This document shows, piece after piece, positions 10,268 through 22,224 of a stretch of DNA of 64,000 bases. Location: contig JAHLKD010000051.1 in assembly GCA_025526935.1 (NCBI GenBank), positions 1-64,000 on the forward strand. Reading direction: 5' to 3'. This DNA comes from Cladochytrium replicatum (lineage: Eukaryota; Chytridiomycota; Chytridiomycetes; Cladochytriales; Cladochytriaceae). The position numbers were made by a program, and so were the translations under genes. The stretch's first letter is position 1, and every line of letters starts with the position of its first letter. A model generated the notes under the pieces. It ran no database searches. It was not told the DNA's origin and saw only the letters and a program-made list of their open reading frames with translations.

Positions 10268-11850
10268 TCGATTCTGGGAACAGAACAGACACTTGCGGCG
10301 ATTATAAGCAACATCTACCACGTAACCAAAGATCTCTTGCGCTCTGGCACTGGAATGACAGCCGAAGGTGGCGAGGAACTTGATTTCAGTCCAAACGGGG
10401 TTTTCTTTCTTGGCGCATCATACGACGATGTCAGTTCTACTGAGCTTTTGGATGACTTGAAGTCGCGTATCTGGATAACATATCGCCATTCGTTTCCTCC
10501 AATACAACCCAGTACCTTCACCACCGACGTTGGGTGGGGTTGCATGCTGCGCTCAGGCCAAATGCTTTTGGCGAACTCATTTATAGTGGATAGATTGGGA
10601 AGAGGTTTAATTCTCATCATGATCTTGTTGCACGTTGTTTTTGACCTCAGTATTTTCCCAGATTGGCGAATCTCCAAAAATACCTCTCCTCAAATGTGGA
10701 GTGCATACATCGAAGTACGCCTCAAATCGTCCTTGATTTGTTGCGCCGACTTGCTGATCAGGGCTTTATGAAAAGATTGTGTCATGGTTCTTAGACTCCA
10801 ACTCCAGCCCGTACTCCATTCACCGAATCGCCCTGCTTGGAAAGCAATTTGAGAAAGAAATAGGTCAATGGTTTGGCCCGACTACGATCTCCCAGGTTTT
10901 AAAGTAGGTCGTGCCTCTCCAAATCATTCAGTGTCCTCATTCCACTTTGCTCTTAGAGTGCTTGTAAACAACGAAGCCAGTAGTAGTTTGAGTATTTACG
11001 TTGGAAATGACGGAGTTCTGTACACAGACGAAATAAGAAAGGAGCTTGATCGACCGCTTGATCGCTCGGATGAACCAGGCGGATCGACCTTCGTGAACGG
11101 AGCAGCAAATCGAAGATCAGTTTTGATTTTGATGCCTTTACGACTTGGAGTCGACAACCTGAATCCTATTTACTATAACGGCCTGAAGCAGTGTCTAGCC
11201 ATTTCGAACTGTGTTGGGATTGCGGGGTGGGTATTATTGTCCAGTCTGAGTGGATTAGAAGCTAAATATTGGCCGAACATCTTGCAGGGGAAGACCGAAT
11301 TCATCCCTCTTTTTCGTCGGCGTACACGGTACATTTTTCCCAGAATTCTGACGGTAGATCTCAATTCTTTTTTAGGCGAGAATCTGTTGTACTTGGATCC
11401 ACATTACAGCCGGCCAGGAAAGTTTGAGCAAACTTTCGGTTCCTCGTTATGCCTGACTGGTTTGTTTAGCTGTTCCAGTAAGGGATATCGCAAGCTATGA
11501 CCCACATGTAAGCTCTGTTCGTTTCAAGTTGAACACATGTCAACTGTCGTTATCGGAGCAGGATTTTGCTAGTTTTCACTGTCATACAGTGAGATCGGTT
11601 CCTTTAAGTTCGATCGATCCATCATTAGTAATAGGATTTTACATTCGAGACATTTTTGATCTCGATAGATTCTGCTCGCTGGCGGGTTCGGTAAGAGAAT
11701 TTTTGAAAGGAAGTTTCGGAGCGTTCTCAGTTAGCTTTCCACCAGATTACGCGAGGACGAAGTCCGTTGTTTTCTGTTCAGGCGAAAATGCCAGTGTGGT
11801 CAGAGGTGGAGGTTGACTTAAGTGACGAAGATGAAAATGACTTAGTGTAA
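10268..11850 (+). CDS. ATG4: Atg4-type cysteine protease (autophagy)
   Basis: Peptidase C54. Atg4 trims the C terminus of Atg8 and later releases it from phosphatidylethanolamine. Visible landmarks: FFLGASY; SRIWITYRHSFP; TTDVGWGCMLRSGQM with the catalytic Cys; YSIHRIALLGK; LSIYVGNDGVLY; LILMPLRLGVDNLNPIYY; GRPNSSLFFVGVHG after an intron; then NLLYLDPHYSRP with the catalytic Asp and His; and VRSVPLSSIDPSLVIGFY. After a GTAAGA donor near 11690 the last exon ends with an acidic tail (DLSDEDENDLV) and TAA at 11848-11850. At least six short introns. The exon shown opens after a likely AG acceptor at 10267; the first exon is not resolved and probably lies between 10100 and 10250. It is tail to tail with CSE1. 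Confidence 0.9.
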
Positions 11851-12036
11851 ATAATAATTGGTCATGATATCATGTTTAAATTGTACTTTTGCAATTGACG
11901 AGGGGATGCACAGAACAATTTAGATATGTCACTATGTCACTGTGAAGCCAACCACTGCAAAACGATTTGCTGGCAATGTTGGTCCACCGCTTGGTACAAT
12001 TCATTTATCTGTTGAACTGCTGGTCAAATCATGAAG

Positions 12037-15000
12037 TCAATAATCTGAGCGAAATCTCACCTCCGGTCTCGTCAAGTTGCTTGATAAAGCCATGCCAATG
12101 AAAACCGTTAAGGATTGCTTCGGCTCATCTTTGATTGGGAGCGAAGAAACAGTGGCAAGCCGACTAAAATTCGTTTGGTAGCCACCATCATCTCCATTGT
12201 TGTCGAGTAAATCTTCTGTACGGTTCGTGGACGGCATTTCAACTAATTTTATCAAAGCATTCATCATGGGTACCCTAAAAAGGTGTCAAAGATGCACACC
12301 AGATGCATTGTTAATGTTACCAAGACTGCACAAGGGGCGGACGAAGCATATAACTTGATAGTGTCAATAGGCGAGTAAGGCCAACAACATAGACCCGTCG
12401 ATTGTCTGTAGACGATACCGTCGGCATAGTGGGAATAATTATCTGTTGCAAAAGCATTGAGAACAACCTTCCCAAACTTTGCGTTATTTTAGTCAGGACA
12501 GCAGGAATGTGATTAATTACCCTGGCTGAATTTGGTCGAACGTTTCGATGCAGCCATCGGCACTGTATCCATGTGCTTCGAGCGAACACCAAAAACAAAC
12601 AAAACGCATAAATCTTTGCTTGAACGAAGCACTCTTGGAAGTTTGAAGCTTTCCAAGCAAAATTGTTAATATTCCTTTCGTGTAAGTAGAAAGCGAATCA
12701 CTAAAATGCGATTTAGCTGGTTTTGCAGGCTAAACAGGGTGTGCCGAACCTTTGCACGTTCTCGAAAACAGCTTCCAACAAATCAATTCCATCAGTATCC
12801 GTGATTTTCGATTGTATCAGCATTTGGAACACGCCGAGAATAGATTGCAACATGTTCTTTGCAACTATATCGGCTGCCCCTTTCCGCAGATATGCTTTCA
12901 GCAGTCGAACAAGTGCAGGAACGTTCCCTGGAAATGAAGAGTTAGTGTTGAACGTTGACTTAACGAGAACGCACCAAAGACTTACCGTGAAGTTGCCATA
13001 GCGAAGGTGTCAGAAGTGGACCCAACATGGATTCGTAAGTAGAAGGAATTCCTGCCTCGGTGTGGAACTCAAAAAGCTGGGCGAGGATTTGGAAAACATA
13101 CGTCATTATTTCTACCAAAACGATTAGATACTTCTGAATGAATAATCGTCAAAACACAACTGACCGGTCACGTCATTTTGTAAGACGGTCTGGAAGGAGG
13201 GGAACAACAGTTGTTCAAACTGGTGTGCGTTCTTGGGCGCTTGCCGACAGACGCTCCTTCAATGACAATGTCAAAATATGCCGAGATTCGGTTTTCTCGT
13301 TGTTGGCTCACCAGATGAGTGCTCCCAATGATTCGAACATATAATGAGTGAACTTCGGATTACTTGGATTGACACAAACAACTTCAAGAATTCCAACAAG
13401 TTTGGTGACGGTATCCGGGACCGCAGCTATGTTGGATTGCACGGTAAGAATTGTACGCATGATTGCTACAGAATTTGGGAATTGTTGAGAATAGATTTAA
13501 GGCACGACACGGTCCTAACCTCGCATCAGGTAGTCGTTCGCTGCTATTTTTTGAGGCTCTTTGCCGGCCCGCACGATCAACTCGAACAATAGACCAAGTG
13601 TTGACTCCATCAAAGGAGAAAAATCTTCTGGCCCGAACCTGTTGACCAACCCTGTAAATCACACAGAAGCACGATTGTAGAGGAACGTACATTGGGGTGA
13701 AGTCCTGCAAACGCATTGCTAAAATGCGTTCAATACTAACTGATGCGTAAGTGTAAACGACCGGGTTCCTAGCATCCAAATGTGCAACTATCAGGGGTAA
13801 GACCTGCAAAAGCTGCTCCTTTTTCAACTGAAATATATCGTTAGCGATTGAATGCTCGGAAATTCCATGAGAAAAGATCACCTGAGATCGAAAACTCGTC
13901 AACAGCTTGAGTGCACCGACTTTTATAACTGGATGGATCCCGTCAATTGGAGCTTCGATGTCGGGAAGCACATGCGTTGTCAAAATTGGAAGTATTTGGA
14001 TATACTCATTCGTTTTTGTAACGCCGGTCTGAAATGAATCGACGATCAGACATTCTATTTGCGGCATTTCAAGCTCCAAACATGAGTAGACTGTGCGCGA
14101 GCAGACAGGGCCATCGTTAAGAAGAATGCAGTATCTTTCGACTTCCAATTCTCCACTGGGTTGGATTTGTAGCTCTAATTTGGCAAGGTGTAAGATATTT
14201 CCCAAATATCGGCCGTACATTGCTCACATCGAGATAGAATGCCACGTAACTCGAAAAAATGGCTGTGACTTCTTTACTAAAGTTTTCTAGTAAACCTCGC
14301 ACAAGTTCAGTAGCTCCACGACGCCGAGTTTCCGCCTCTGCTAATAATAAGCAATTGTTTTAGTGAATATCAAAGTACCCACCGGAACCGTCGACTTCTC
14401 TCCTTACGTATTCGATCGGCTCGTCTTCGAAAACTTCCTCATCTACCTCTGTCAATCGATATTCTTGAGGAAACTCCACGATAAATGGAGAACTAACTTA
14501 CCACGTATTTCCATGTTACGAAGAACAATCTTCTCACAAATGTCACTTAGAGCTGGTTGGTTGAAGAAATGCATATGCCGCTTTTCTCGTACAACAGAAG
14601 TAAGGAAGCGCATGGCTTTGCAAACGAACTATTTCGGACGCCCAAGTGTCAAACAAAAAGGACATTAGATCGTCCAGCTACGTACCTCATCATACTTCTG
14701 ATGGTTTCCGCACGATGTCAATATTCTCCAAATTGCTTCAATGAATCGGTTCAGGGTTGTAAACTCTTCTTCATATCTCTTGACGTATAAGTCAACAATC
14801 TCACAAATCTTTGCTTTGATACCCTCCAGAGGGCCGGCATCATCCTGTACCCCGAGTTAGCTGACTTATACTGATGCATATTCACCTCACCAAATCGGGA
14901 AGTGCCGGGTTCTGGTATTCGAGATAAATCAGGAAAATCTCCATGTAATGCTTCTCGTTGTCCTCAAAATGCTCAGGCAGATCAACGAAGTTGAAGTCGT

Positions 15001-15928
15001 AAAAGATATTCGTCATTAACTGAAAGCACTGGAAGAGTTCTAGCAATGCGTTTGGATTTCCCGCGTTCTCTTGAATCATCTGGTGTAATTGCTATACATA
15101 GAAGAAAAGGCGTTAGCTACGAAAATCGAAATATTGCCGATGCTTACCATGAATAACTGGGCGTATGTTTGGACAAACTCGTCCAGGACAAACTTGATCT
15201 CTTGAACCATGGCCTCGTCGGCGAATTTGCTTCGCCAGCTTAAGAAGGGGTAAGTGATGAAGTTTGACACGCGAACTTTGCCCATCTACCGGTCAAAAAT
15301 CAATTGAGCTGTTTGGAGAACGCCTCGAACTGTGCGCAAATCATCGACTCGAAGATGGAAGACCAGTTCCTTAGCAATCAAAGATTGGCAAGTGGATGAC
15401 CCCATAATAGATCTTTAGAAACCTTGATAAGTGTGTCCCAGTTTTCAGGAAAGTCGAATTTCGCGATTTCGCTGACAGCTTCGCTTAAAGTTGCCTGGCA
15501 TTGCGGTGAACTTGAAATCATCACACGGACGATCTGCGATTTCACTGCTACCCGATCTTGAGCTGAAATGAAAGAGCTTTGTTCCTGAGGATTCTCGCTC
15601 TGCTAAATCACTTCAGTGTCTGCAAAGTATTGTACTTGGCTGGATGCTTCCTCACCGAAGACCAGTGCTTTCGAATGAAATTTTTGAAGAGCAGAGCAGC
15701 TGCCAATGATATCTGGCTCCGAGGATCTTGACTCTGAGATTCCACGATTTGCAGAAGCACGAGCGCAAATCCCGGATACTGTTCGGCTTGCTTCAACTGA
15801 CGCTCGGCTGGGTAAGCAGACTTGCGTTATTAATACAATCGATTAAAGTCAATCCCAGATTTACCGTCAGCATGGAGAACCGGGTCGAAGGTTTGAGCTA
15901 ACAGCTTCTGTATCTGAGTGACATCCAT
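12037..15928 (-). CDS. CSE1: CSE1/CAS exportin-2 (importin-alpha re-exporter)
   Basis: Importin-beta superfamily HEAT-repeat protein that carries importin-alpha back to the cytoplasm with Ran-GTP. The ATG is at 15928 (MDVTQIQKLLAQTFDP), followed by an intron and an importin-beta N-terminal segment (RSQISLAAALLFKNFIRKHW). The family landmark FEDEPIEYVRREVDGS is encoded near 14420, followed by VRGLLENFSKEVTAIFSSY. The C-terminal part carries LLDNNGDDGGYQTNFSRLA as in CSE1 proteins, and the stop lies at 12037. The coding sequence is cut into about ten exons by small introns, so exact exon limits in the middle are not given. The length, near 950 codons, fits the family. Confidence 0.85.
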
Positions 15929-16327
15929 TGCTCAATGAAGCTATAAACGGAAGTATGAATGTGCACCCGAAAGGCCAAAAATGGATGTGGCGCACACTTA
16001 TTTTAAAGTCGTCTTGCTTGTTGCCAACAAGGTCCTTTTCAAAGAATGTATGCAGTGGAGCTAGATGTGTTACCAAAATCGTGTTCAACGAAGCATTGTA
16101 CCAAAATACCATTGCAAGCAACATTTCGGATGTCAATATCCAAAAAAGAAGTACAAGGTGTGAACCAAAATGCTGAGGCAATCGCAGAAAACTCTAAACA
16201 TACACAAAATACAAGAATATGCTAAGGAGGATCGGGTCTGAAGGAGAGTGGGAATGTGCAAAGAGACAGGATGATGGTCGAATGTGGCCATCACACACGC
16301 AATTTAGAATTACGGAATTTTAGGCTC
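15929..16327. other. intergenic, no gene seen
   Basis: About 400 bp between the CSE1 start and the stop of the first reeler-like gene. It should hold the CSE1 promoter and the 3' UTR of the neighbour. Short open frames here show no recognisable protein. Confidence 0.5.
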
Positions 16328-17373
16328 TCAGTTGTCCTCCTCGTCATCTCCATCTTCGTAATCGTCGGCACTCTCGTCGACATTCTCCGCAGAGTAACCG
16401 CTGTAGCTACCATAGCCTTCCTGTGTAGGGGTTGACCCGTAACCGTAGTCGTCGCCCTTGTTGGTGGTGGTCATTTCGTGCTCCATCTTGGATGTGGGGG
16501 TCTCTTCGCCACCGGCAACAGTTCCGCTTTCGTGCATCATCGAAGAAGACGGAGTCTCCTCACCACCGGCGACGGTTCCGCAAGTCTCAGTAACTTTAAC
16601 AGTCTCCGTGGCGGTCTTGGTCTTCGTCTTAGTCTCAGTGCTGGTCTCAGTCTTCGTCTTGAACTTGGTGACGACGACCCTTGTGGAGGCCCCTGCTTTG
16701 GGTGTGCACTTGCGGATGACCGAAACAGGCATGGGAGTAGGGCAGCTGCAGCTGAAAGCGTCGACTGTCTGAGTTGCCTCAGCGCCAGAGGAGCCGCCAC
16801 CTGGAGAGGTGATGGTGACGGCGTTGGCATACACACCCCATCGGAATCCAGTGTCGACCTTCTTGACGACGAGGAAGTTGAAGTTAAGACTTCCAACGTC
16901 GGTGGATGGTGCGGTGAAGGAGATAGAACCATTTGGTGAGAACTTGCCGGGTGCAGAGTGTGTGACAACGGAGTTCTCCTGCTCGGCAGCGTCACCGCAA
17001 ACACCCTTGTTCGACTTCAAGCCGTCAACGAGTGTGAACGCACCGACTCTCTTGTTTGTGTCTGAAGCTGGGCTAGCATATGCAAGGAAACCCTGGAAGT
17101 TGTCTATGTCCGTGCACGCCCAGGTGAGTGTGACGGTTCCACCGAGCTCGTAGCTGGTTTTGTCAGCAGTGATTGTGCAGGGAATCTTTCCGGCATTGGC
17201 ACCCATGCCGGCGGTGAGCTTGTCAGCAGCACCTTCCACACTGCAGAGCGGCTGTTGGAAAAGTGGTTAGGAACACCTACGAACTGAACTTCCCATCCTA
17301 CCGATCCACCGGGCTTAGCGTAAGCAACCACGACGAAGGCGAAGAGAGCAACAACTGTGCTTGAGACGTGCAT
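16328..17373 (-). CDS. secreted reeler-like domain protein, copy A
   Basis: Two exons: 17302-17373 (24 codons, a clean signal peptide MHVSSTVVALFAFVVVAYA) and 16328-17251, split by a 50-bp GT-AG intron. The mature part begins PLCSVEGAADK and folds as one beta-sandwich candidate: DNFQGFLAYASP, RVGAFTLVDGL, a CGD segment, SVVTHSAPGKFSPNG, and FNFLVVKKVDTGFRWG match the order of features in Reeler domains (a fluid-phase or cuticle-binding fold). It is followed by two Cys-containing blocks, a Thr/Lys-rich linker made of TKTKT repeats, two copies of a GTVAGGEETP motif, a Tyr/Gly segment and an acidic C-terminal tail (about 15 D/E). No GPI signal is seen. The Reeler assignment is by pattern, not search. 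Confidence 0.8.
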
Positions 17374-17933
17374 GGTTAAGGGTGTATGTGATGTGGACTG
17401 GAACTTTAGAGGGAGGAAGACTTGGATAAAAGAGGAGTTGGCAGTGGCATTGGTTTATGAGAGGCAGTGCGGCATGCGGCACGATCATTGTGATTGGTCA
17501 GGGTGCAGCGACGCCGGTGGCTGTGGATGATTCAAAATTGGGTTGCCAACCACAACATCAAGAAAATAGAGATGGCATGTTCGGTTGTGTGGTTTTGCTT
17601 GCACTTGTAACTTCACCAAGAATTAACATGCCCTAAAAATCTGCTTGTGCTCAAAATAGTTTGGATAGTTCGCCTGCAAACCTGAGAAAGGAGAGCATTA
17701 CTTTGAACCAGGTCGAGATAATGCCTTATCTATGAACACATCAGCAGCGTGTTGATTACATTTCCCCAAAAAAGGAAACCAAAAAGAAACAAGTCTGACC
17801 GCAAAACAAAACATGCTGGAAAGATGCGTGTAAGGGGAGCAAGGCAACGAGCTAGAAAATGTGCCCTGTAGAGGTTATGTGCGAAAGAGTGTGGTACAAC
17901 AGAGATACTACAATGTGGTAGTATGGTAGTAGC
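17374..17933. other. intergenic between the two reeler-like genes
   Basis: 560 bp holding the upstream region of copy A and the 3' UTR of copy B. No convincing reading frame or repeat. An AT-poor stretch just upstream of copy A is the probable promoter. Confidence 0.5.
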
Positions 17934-18913
17934 TTATTCTTCGTCCTCGTCCTCAATGTCGTCCTCGTCTTCATTCAAGTCAGCTTCGTAGGCGTTGTAC
18001 GACCCGTAGCTGTCAGAAGTAGGAGTGGAGTCGTAGCCACCACCGTATCCACCGTAGCCACCCATGCTCGACGAAGGAGTCTCCTCACCACCAGCAACGG
18101 CACCGCAAGAAGCAGAGACGGTTTCAGTCTTTGTTGTGGTGCTGGTAGATGTGGTGGTGGTGGTGGTGGTGCAGGTGGTGGTCTTAGTCTTGGTAACGTA
18201 CACCTTGGTTGTTGCGGTCGATTTGGGAGTGCACTTACGGATCAGAGAGATGGTAGAGGCGGCAGGGCAGTTGCAGTTGTACTCGTCGCCAGCGGCAACG
18301 GTACCGTAGTTTGCACCTTCAGCTGCAGCTCCAGGGGCGGTAACGGTGACCGCATCTGGGAAAATACCCCAGCGGAAGCCGGTATCGACCTTCTTCAGAA
18401 TGATGAAGTTGAACTTAAGGTTTCCGAGGTCCTGTGAAGATGCAGTGTATGTGATCGAGCCCGAGGGTGCAAACTTGCCAGGAGCGATGTGGGTTACGAC
18501 GGAGTTCTCCTTCTCAGCAGCATCACCGCAAATGGCCTTGTTCGACTTAAGGCCATCGAGGAGAGTGAACTCACCGACACGCCTTAAGGGGTCACTTGAC
18601 GGAGCCGCATAGGCGAGCATACCCTGGAAGTTGTCAATGTCGGTACACGCCCACGAGATGGTGATCGTTGCACCGGTGGTGTAGGAAGTTTTGTCGGCAG
18701 AGAACGTGCAGGGAATCTTCCCGACGTTGGCACCCATGCCTTTGGCAATGCGGTCAGCGGCACCATCAACTGAGCAAGAGGGCTGAGGACAGCAGAACAT
18801 TCAGAGTGAATGAGAACAAATGGAAGGCAGGAGATGGTACATACCGAGCCATTAGGCTTTGCCGAGACAGCAGCGAGGAAGGTCAAGAGAGCGGCAAGGG
18901 TAGCGTAACGCAT
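17934..18913 (-). CDS. secreted reeler-like domain protein, copy B
   Basis: Paralogue of copy A with the same gene structure: exon 1 at 18845-18913 encodes a 23-residue signal segment (MRYATLAALLTFLAAVSA then KPNGS), an intron of about 60 bp, and exon 2 at 17934-18782. The intron falls at the same codon as in copy A, so the pair arose by tandem duplication. The domain is well conserved (GKIPCTFSADKTSY, DNFQGMLAYAAP, SVVTHIAPGKFAPSG, FNFIILKKVDTGFRWG). The linker is a run of Thr with Lys and Ser. A single GAVAGGEETP motif, a Gly/Tyr block and an acidic tail follow. The spacer and tail have diverged while the domain has not, which suggests that only the domain is under tight constraint. Confidence 0.82.
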
Positions 18914-19620
18914 GGTATGTGTGCTTTGGGCTGGTGGTGTAGCCGTTCTGAGGAGCGAAAACACGGATATAAATGAGAAAGTAGGCGGGCAGACAGGGTT
19001 GAGTGGCAGTGCAGAGAATATGGCCAAGCATTTGTTAACGGCAAGGGTGGCAGTGCAGTGCGGCAGCGGCAGGAGCTCATCTGTTGAGCAGGACCCTTAA
19101 GGAACAACCAGACCACACAATGTAGTAGAACGTCAGGACAATCCACATACAATCGTTGTAGATACGAAATGCAAACATGTCGGACTGATAAACTGATTTC
19201 AGTAGTCTCCTTGTGATGCCGAATTTGATTCAATTGGCTCCCAAAACGCAGCATTTTGCGAAGAACAACATTGATTTTTCGCTGCTAACTCCACGGATGA
19301 AGAGTGAAGCGCGGTGCGAAGACAGCACCCTATTTCTTTCACATTAATATTGTGTGTGTGATCCTGCTAGTTTCTGGTGCAACTAAGAGCGCCTGTTATT
19401 GTGTGTATGAAGCTGGGCGAAGATAGGGTCGCCACGCCATGCAGTGATGAGGGAAGCGGTGGAGTGGATATTTATGTTTAAAGTAAAGTACAGCGAATGA
19501 TGACGATGATGAATCGAAGATAGACCAAAGGTTGAATCTCTGGCATGCAGCACTGTCGTGGATATTTGCATTTCTTGAGTCCTTTCACAGCCCCGCACAC
19601 GTCCTCATCCCCACCCAAAT
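18914..19620. other. intergenic, divergent promoter region
   Basis: About 700 bp between the divergently transcribed reeler-like copy B and the WW-domain gene. Open frames in it overlap each other on both strands and show no domain. No repeat was recognised. Confidence 0.5.
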
Positions 19621-21133
19621 GGATCCTGCTCGTGCTCCTTCTGCTGCCAATCCTCCTCCTCCTCCCGCAGTGCCAGACGGCTGGCTGGCTCAGTGGAACC
19701 CCCAGTACACCACCTATTTTTACGTTGGTAAGATCATATTTTCCCTTTGTTTACCCTCTCTTCTTAAACTTATGTATTATCAGACTTGGCTACTGGTGTG
19801 TCGCAATGGGAGCTCCCTGAAACCCCAACTGCCACCGCTGTATCTGCTTCGTCCAATGAAGCAACCACTCCGACTCCGGCTGTTCCCAGCGTTTCATCTT
19901 CGGGGAATCAAGCGGCGGTTGCAAACACATCCTCAACCACAACCGCGACTAGCCCCAATGACGCTGTCATCCCAACCCCCGCACTACCGCAGGTGACTGG
20001 TTCGTCCACACCGTCACCCGTTAGTGGTGGACAAGGCTCTCCTCTTCCTACTCCTGCTGTAGCCGCCTCACAGCCAACTGTGAGTGTTCCCAACCCGGCG
20101 TTTTCGACGAATGAACTACTCCCGAGCCCGACAGAGAATCCCCCCGCATACGGAGCTCAACAGATGCCGGCGTCGTATGGTCAGTACGCCGCCCCTGCTG
20201 CTGCAGGTTATCCCGCCGCTTATCCCGTAGGTTTTCAACAAACAGAAAAGCGTGTAGAGCTAATTTTACGTTCAGACTGGACAACCCGGTGCATATGCTC
20301 CGACCAATTCCTACGGTCCTCAATTAGCGGTGCTCAGCAGCGGATACGCTGCCGCCCCGAATCCATATGGTACTCCTCAAACACCAAGCAGCTACCCGCC
20401 CCCGCCTGGTGGACAAAGTGCGCCTCCTCCGCCCACCAGTGCGTATTCCTCTCACCCGCCTGCTCCATTGCCGGGAACACCAAATTCTGTTCCCGCATCA
20501 GCACCACCTGGTGCAACACTACCAGCACCACTAAGTGCTTCGGGGTCTGCTCCTCTACTCGGGGGGTACTCTCCTCCGGCTGGCTATGGAGCTCCGTCAG
20601 GCTATGCTCCTCCACCAACCGGTTATACTCCCCCGGGTGCTCCGGGATACGCTCCAGCTCCTGGACCGTATGGCTCCCCAGCATACAATGCGGCTGCCTC
20701 GTTCCCGCCATCCCAGTACGGTCCCCCACCTACGTCCACTTACCCTGGAGCCGCCAACCCAGGTTATCCAGGTGGTCCCGGAGCCCCAGCTGCAGCAGGC
20801 TATCCTGGCGCCGCCGGTTCTGGTGGATACCAACCTCCTCCACAACAAGGCTACCCTGGCTACGCACCGCCTCAGGGATACCAACAGCCGCCATATGGCC
20901 AACCTCCTTACGGTCAACCCGCGTACCCCGGCCAGCAGCCATACGGCGCACCAGCCGGCTATCCCCAGCAACCTTACGGGCAGCAGCCTTACGGTGCACC
21001 GACCCCTCCGTACGGTTACCAACCCCCATACGGTGCCGCACCGCCGCCAAATAGCAACGATGGTAGTTTTATTCCTCCCAAATGGCTGGGGAAGATTCCA
21101 GGTGGAAACGCGATCGCGAATGTCTTCAAATAA
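19621..21133 (+). CDS. WW-domain protein with long Pro/Gly/Tyr-rich tail
   Basis: Three exons: 19621-19727, 19784-20226 and 20276-21133. The ATG at 19621 opens MDPARAPSAANPPPPP, and a WW domain follows (DGWLAQWNPQYTTYFYV then DLATGVSQWELPE), with both Trp and the aromatic cluster; the first intron splits the domain inside one Asp codon. The remaining 400 residues are low complexity, first Ser/Thr/Pro rich, then repeats of the type PxxGYxPP, YGQPPYG and YPGQQPYG. The protein ends DGSFIPPKWLGKIPGGNAIANVFK-like, a conserved-looking short tail. WW domains bind Pro-rich ligands and this tail could itself phase-separate or bind; the cellular role is unknown. Confidence 0.82.
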
Positions 21134-21327
21134 GAACTGAGACTGGGAATGGCGTCCAGCTAAATATGTAGAGATTGCAGTGTTTTTGCCGCTTTTCGAT
21201 TGTGGGTTGGCTCTGTGTTGCGCTGAGGCGTTTGATAGAGCGAAGTGGTTCGTTACAAAGTGGTGTGTTGTATTCAAAGTTTTACCGAGTTGGTTAAAGT
21301 GTATGAACATTTGAATTTATTGGAGGA

Positions 21328-22145
21328 TTAAGGTCTTCGTCCCAGTGCCAGTGTTACAATTGTTTGGCCTTGAACTCCACCGAAAGTGAAGGTTGGATAC
21401 TTTACTCGGCCCTTATATTCGAAATCTGCAGAAGGTCAGTTTGCAAACCAGACAGATTTCCGAGAGACATACGTGACTGCAGTTGCTCCAGCACCTCCGA
21501 CTCTGTGAAATTGCAAGACGTTATCAGAAGAACCCCACCAGGGGCCAGCATCTTTGCCACGTTCTCCGCATAGAGTTTCACATCTGTTGATCCGTCCTCC
21601 GACAAACTTATCGCGTCGAATGTGCCTTTGTCAAGGGCATATCGATACCGCTCGAAGTGTCCTCCTGCAGATATAGCAGCTAAATCTAAAAGATCGAGCT
21701 GGGAGTAACTTATTTCGACTGTGATTGAGTCGTCTTCTACGGCAATGCGACGAGCAAGTTCCACCGCGGGGACAGAGTAGTCCACTCCGGTGAGTGATGT
21801 AAAGCCATTTTTTGCCTATGAAATAAAGATTTTCAATTTCACTTGCTCTTACGCCGAACACAAGATTGCTCACCAGTTCCAGCAAGAGATGGCCGTTCCC
21901 ACAGCCGAGGTCGATCAGCGGTGCGTCCACCTCAGTCACATTGTCAACCATCTGATTTTTCATAAGCGTCTTATATGATTGAGCTCTTGAAGAACCTTGT
22001 TTTCTGCCTACCCAATCCACCATCTTCTCCACACTGTCCTCGCCAAACCAAATTTCACCCACATCACCGAACTCTTCGTAGTTCTTTCCGTCACGAGCAT
22101 AAATATTGTCCCAGCTTCAAAAAGACGACCAGTTAATTCATCCAT
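21328..22145 (-). CDS. EFM4/METTL10-like protein-lysine methyltransferase
   Basis: SAM-dependent seven-beta-strand methyltransferase of the family that methylates a lysine of translation elongation factor 1A. Exon order on the minus strand: an N-terminal block WDNIYARDGKNYEEFGDVG then EIWFGEDSVEKMVDWV, the SAM motif I LIDLGCGNGHLLLEL, an intron (GTGAGC to TTTCATAG), GFTSLTGVDYS, then FDAISLSEDG and LAPGGVLLITSCN with post-I motifs, an intron near 21450, and the end FEYKGRVKYPTFTFGGVQGQ with TAA at 21328. The start is not resolved: a candidate ATG lies at 22145, but a short intron before the WDNIYAR block is needed. The gene is head to head with the ACL4-like gene. Confidence 0.83.
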
Positions 22146-22224
22146 CGGTCCCCTGCATGGTAACCCACTATTCTTTTGTGCCCAGTTCACTCATTCTTTT
22201 GCTGTGGCTTGTGTGTCAAAAACT

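Noticed and set aside
20334-21310. Antisense and shifted frames across the WW protein tail
   Set aside because: Repetitive Pro/Gly codons leave several frames open; none has a domain, and the plus frame continues the WW protein after a clean splice.
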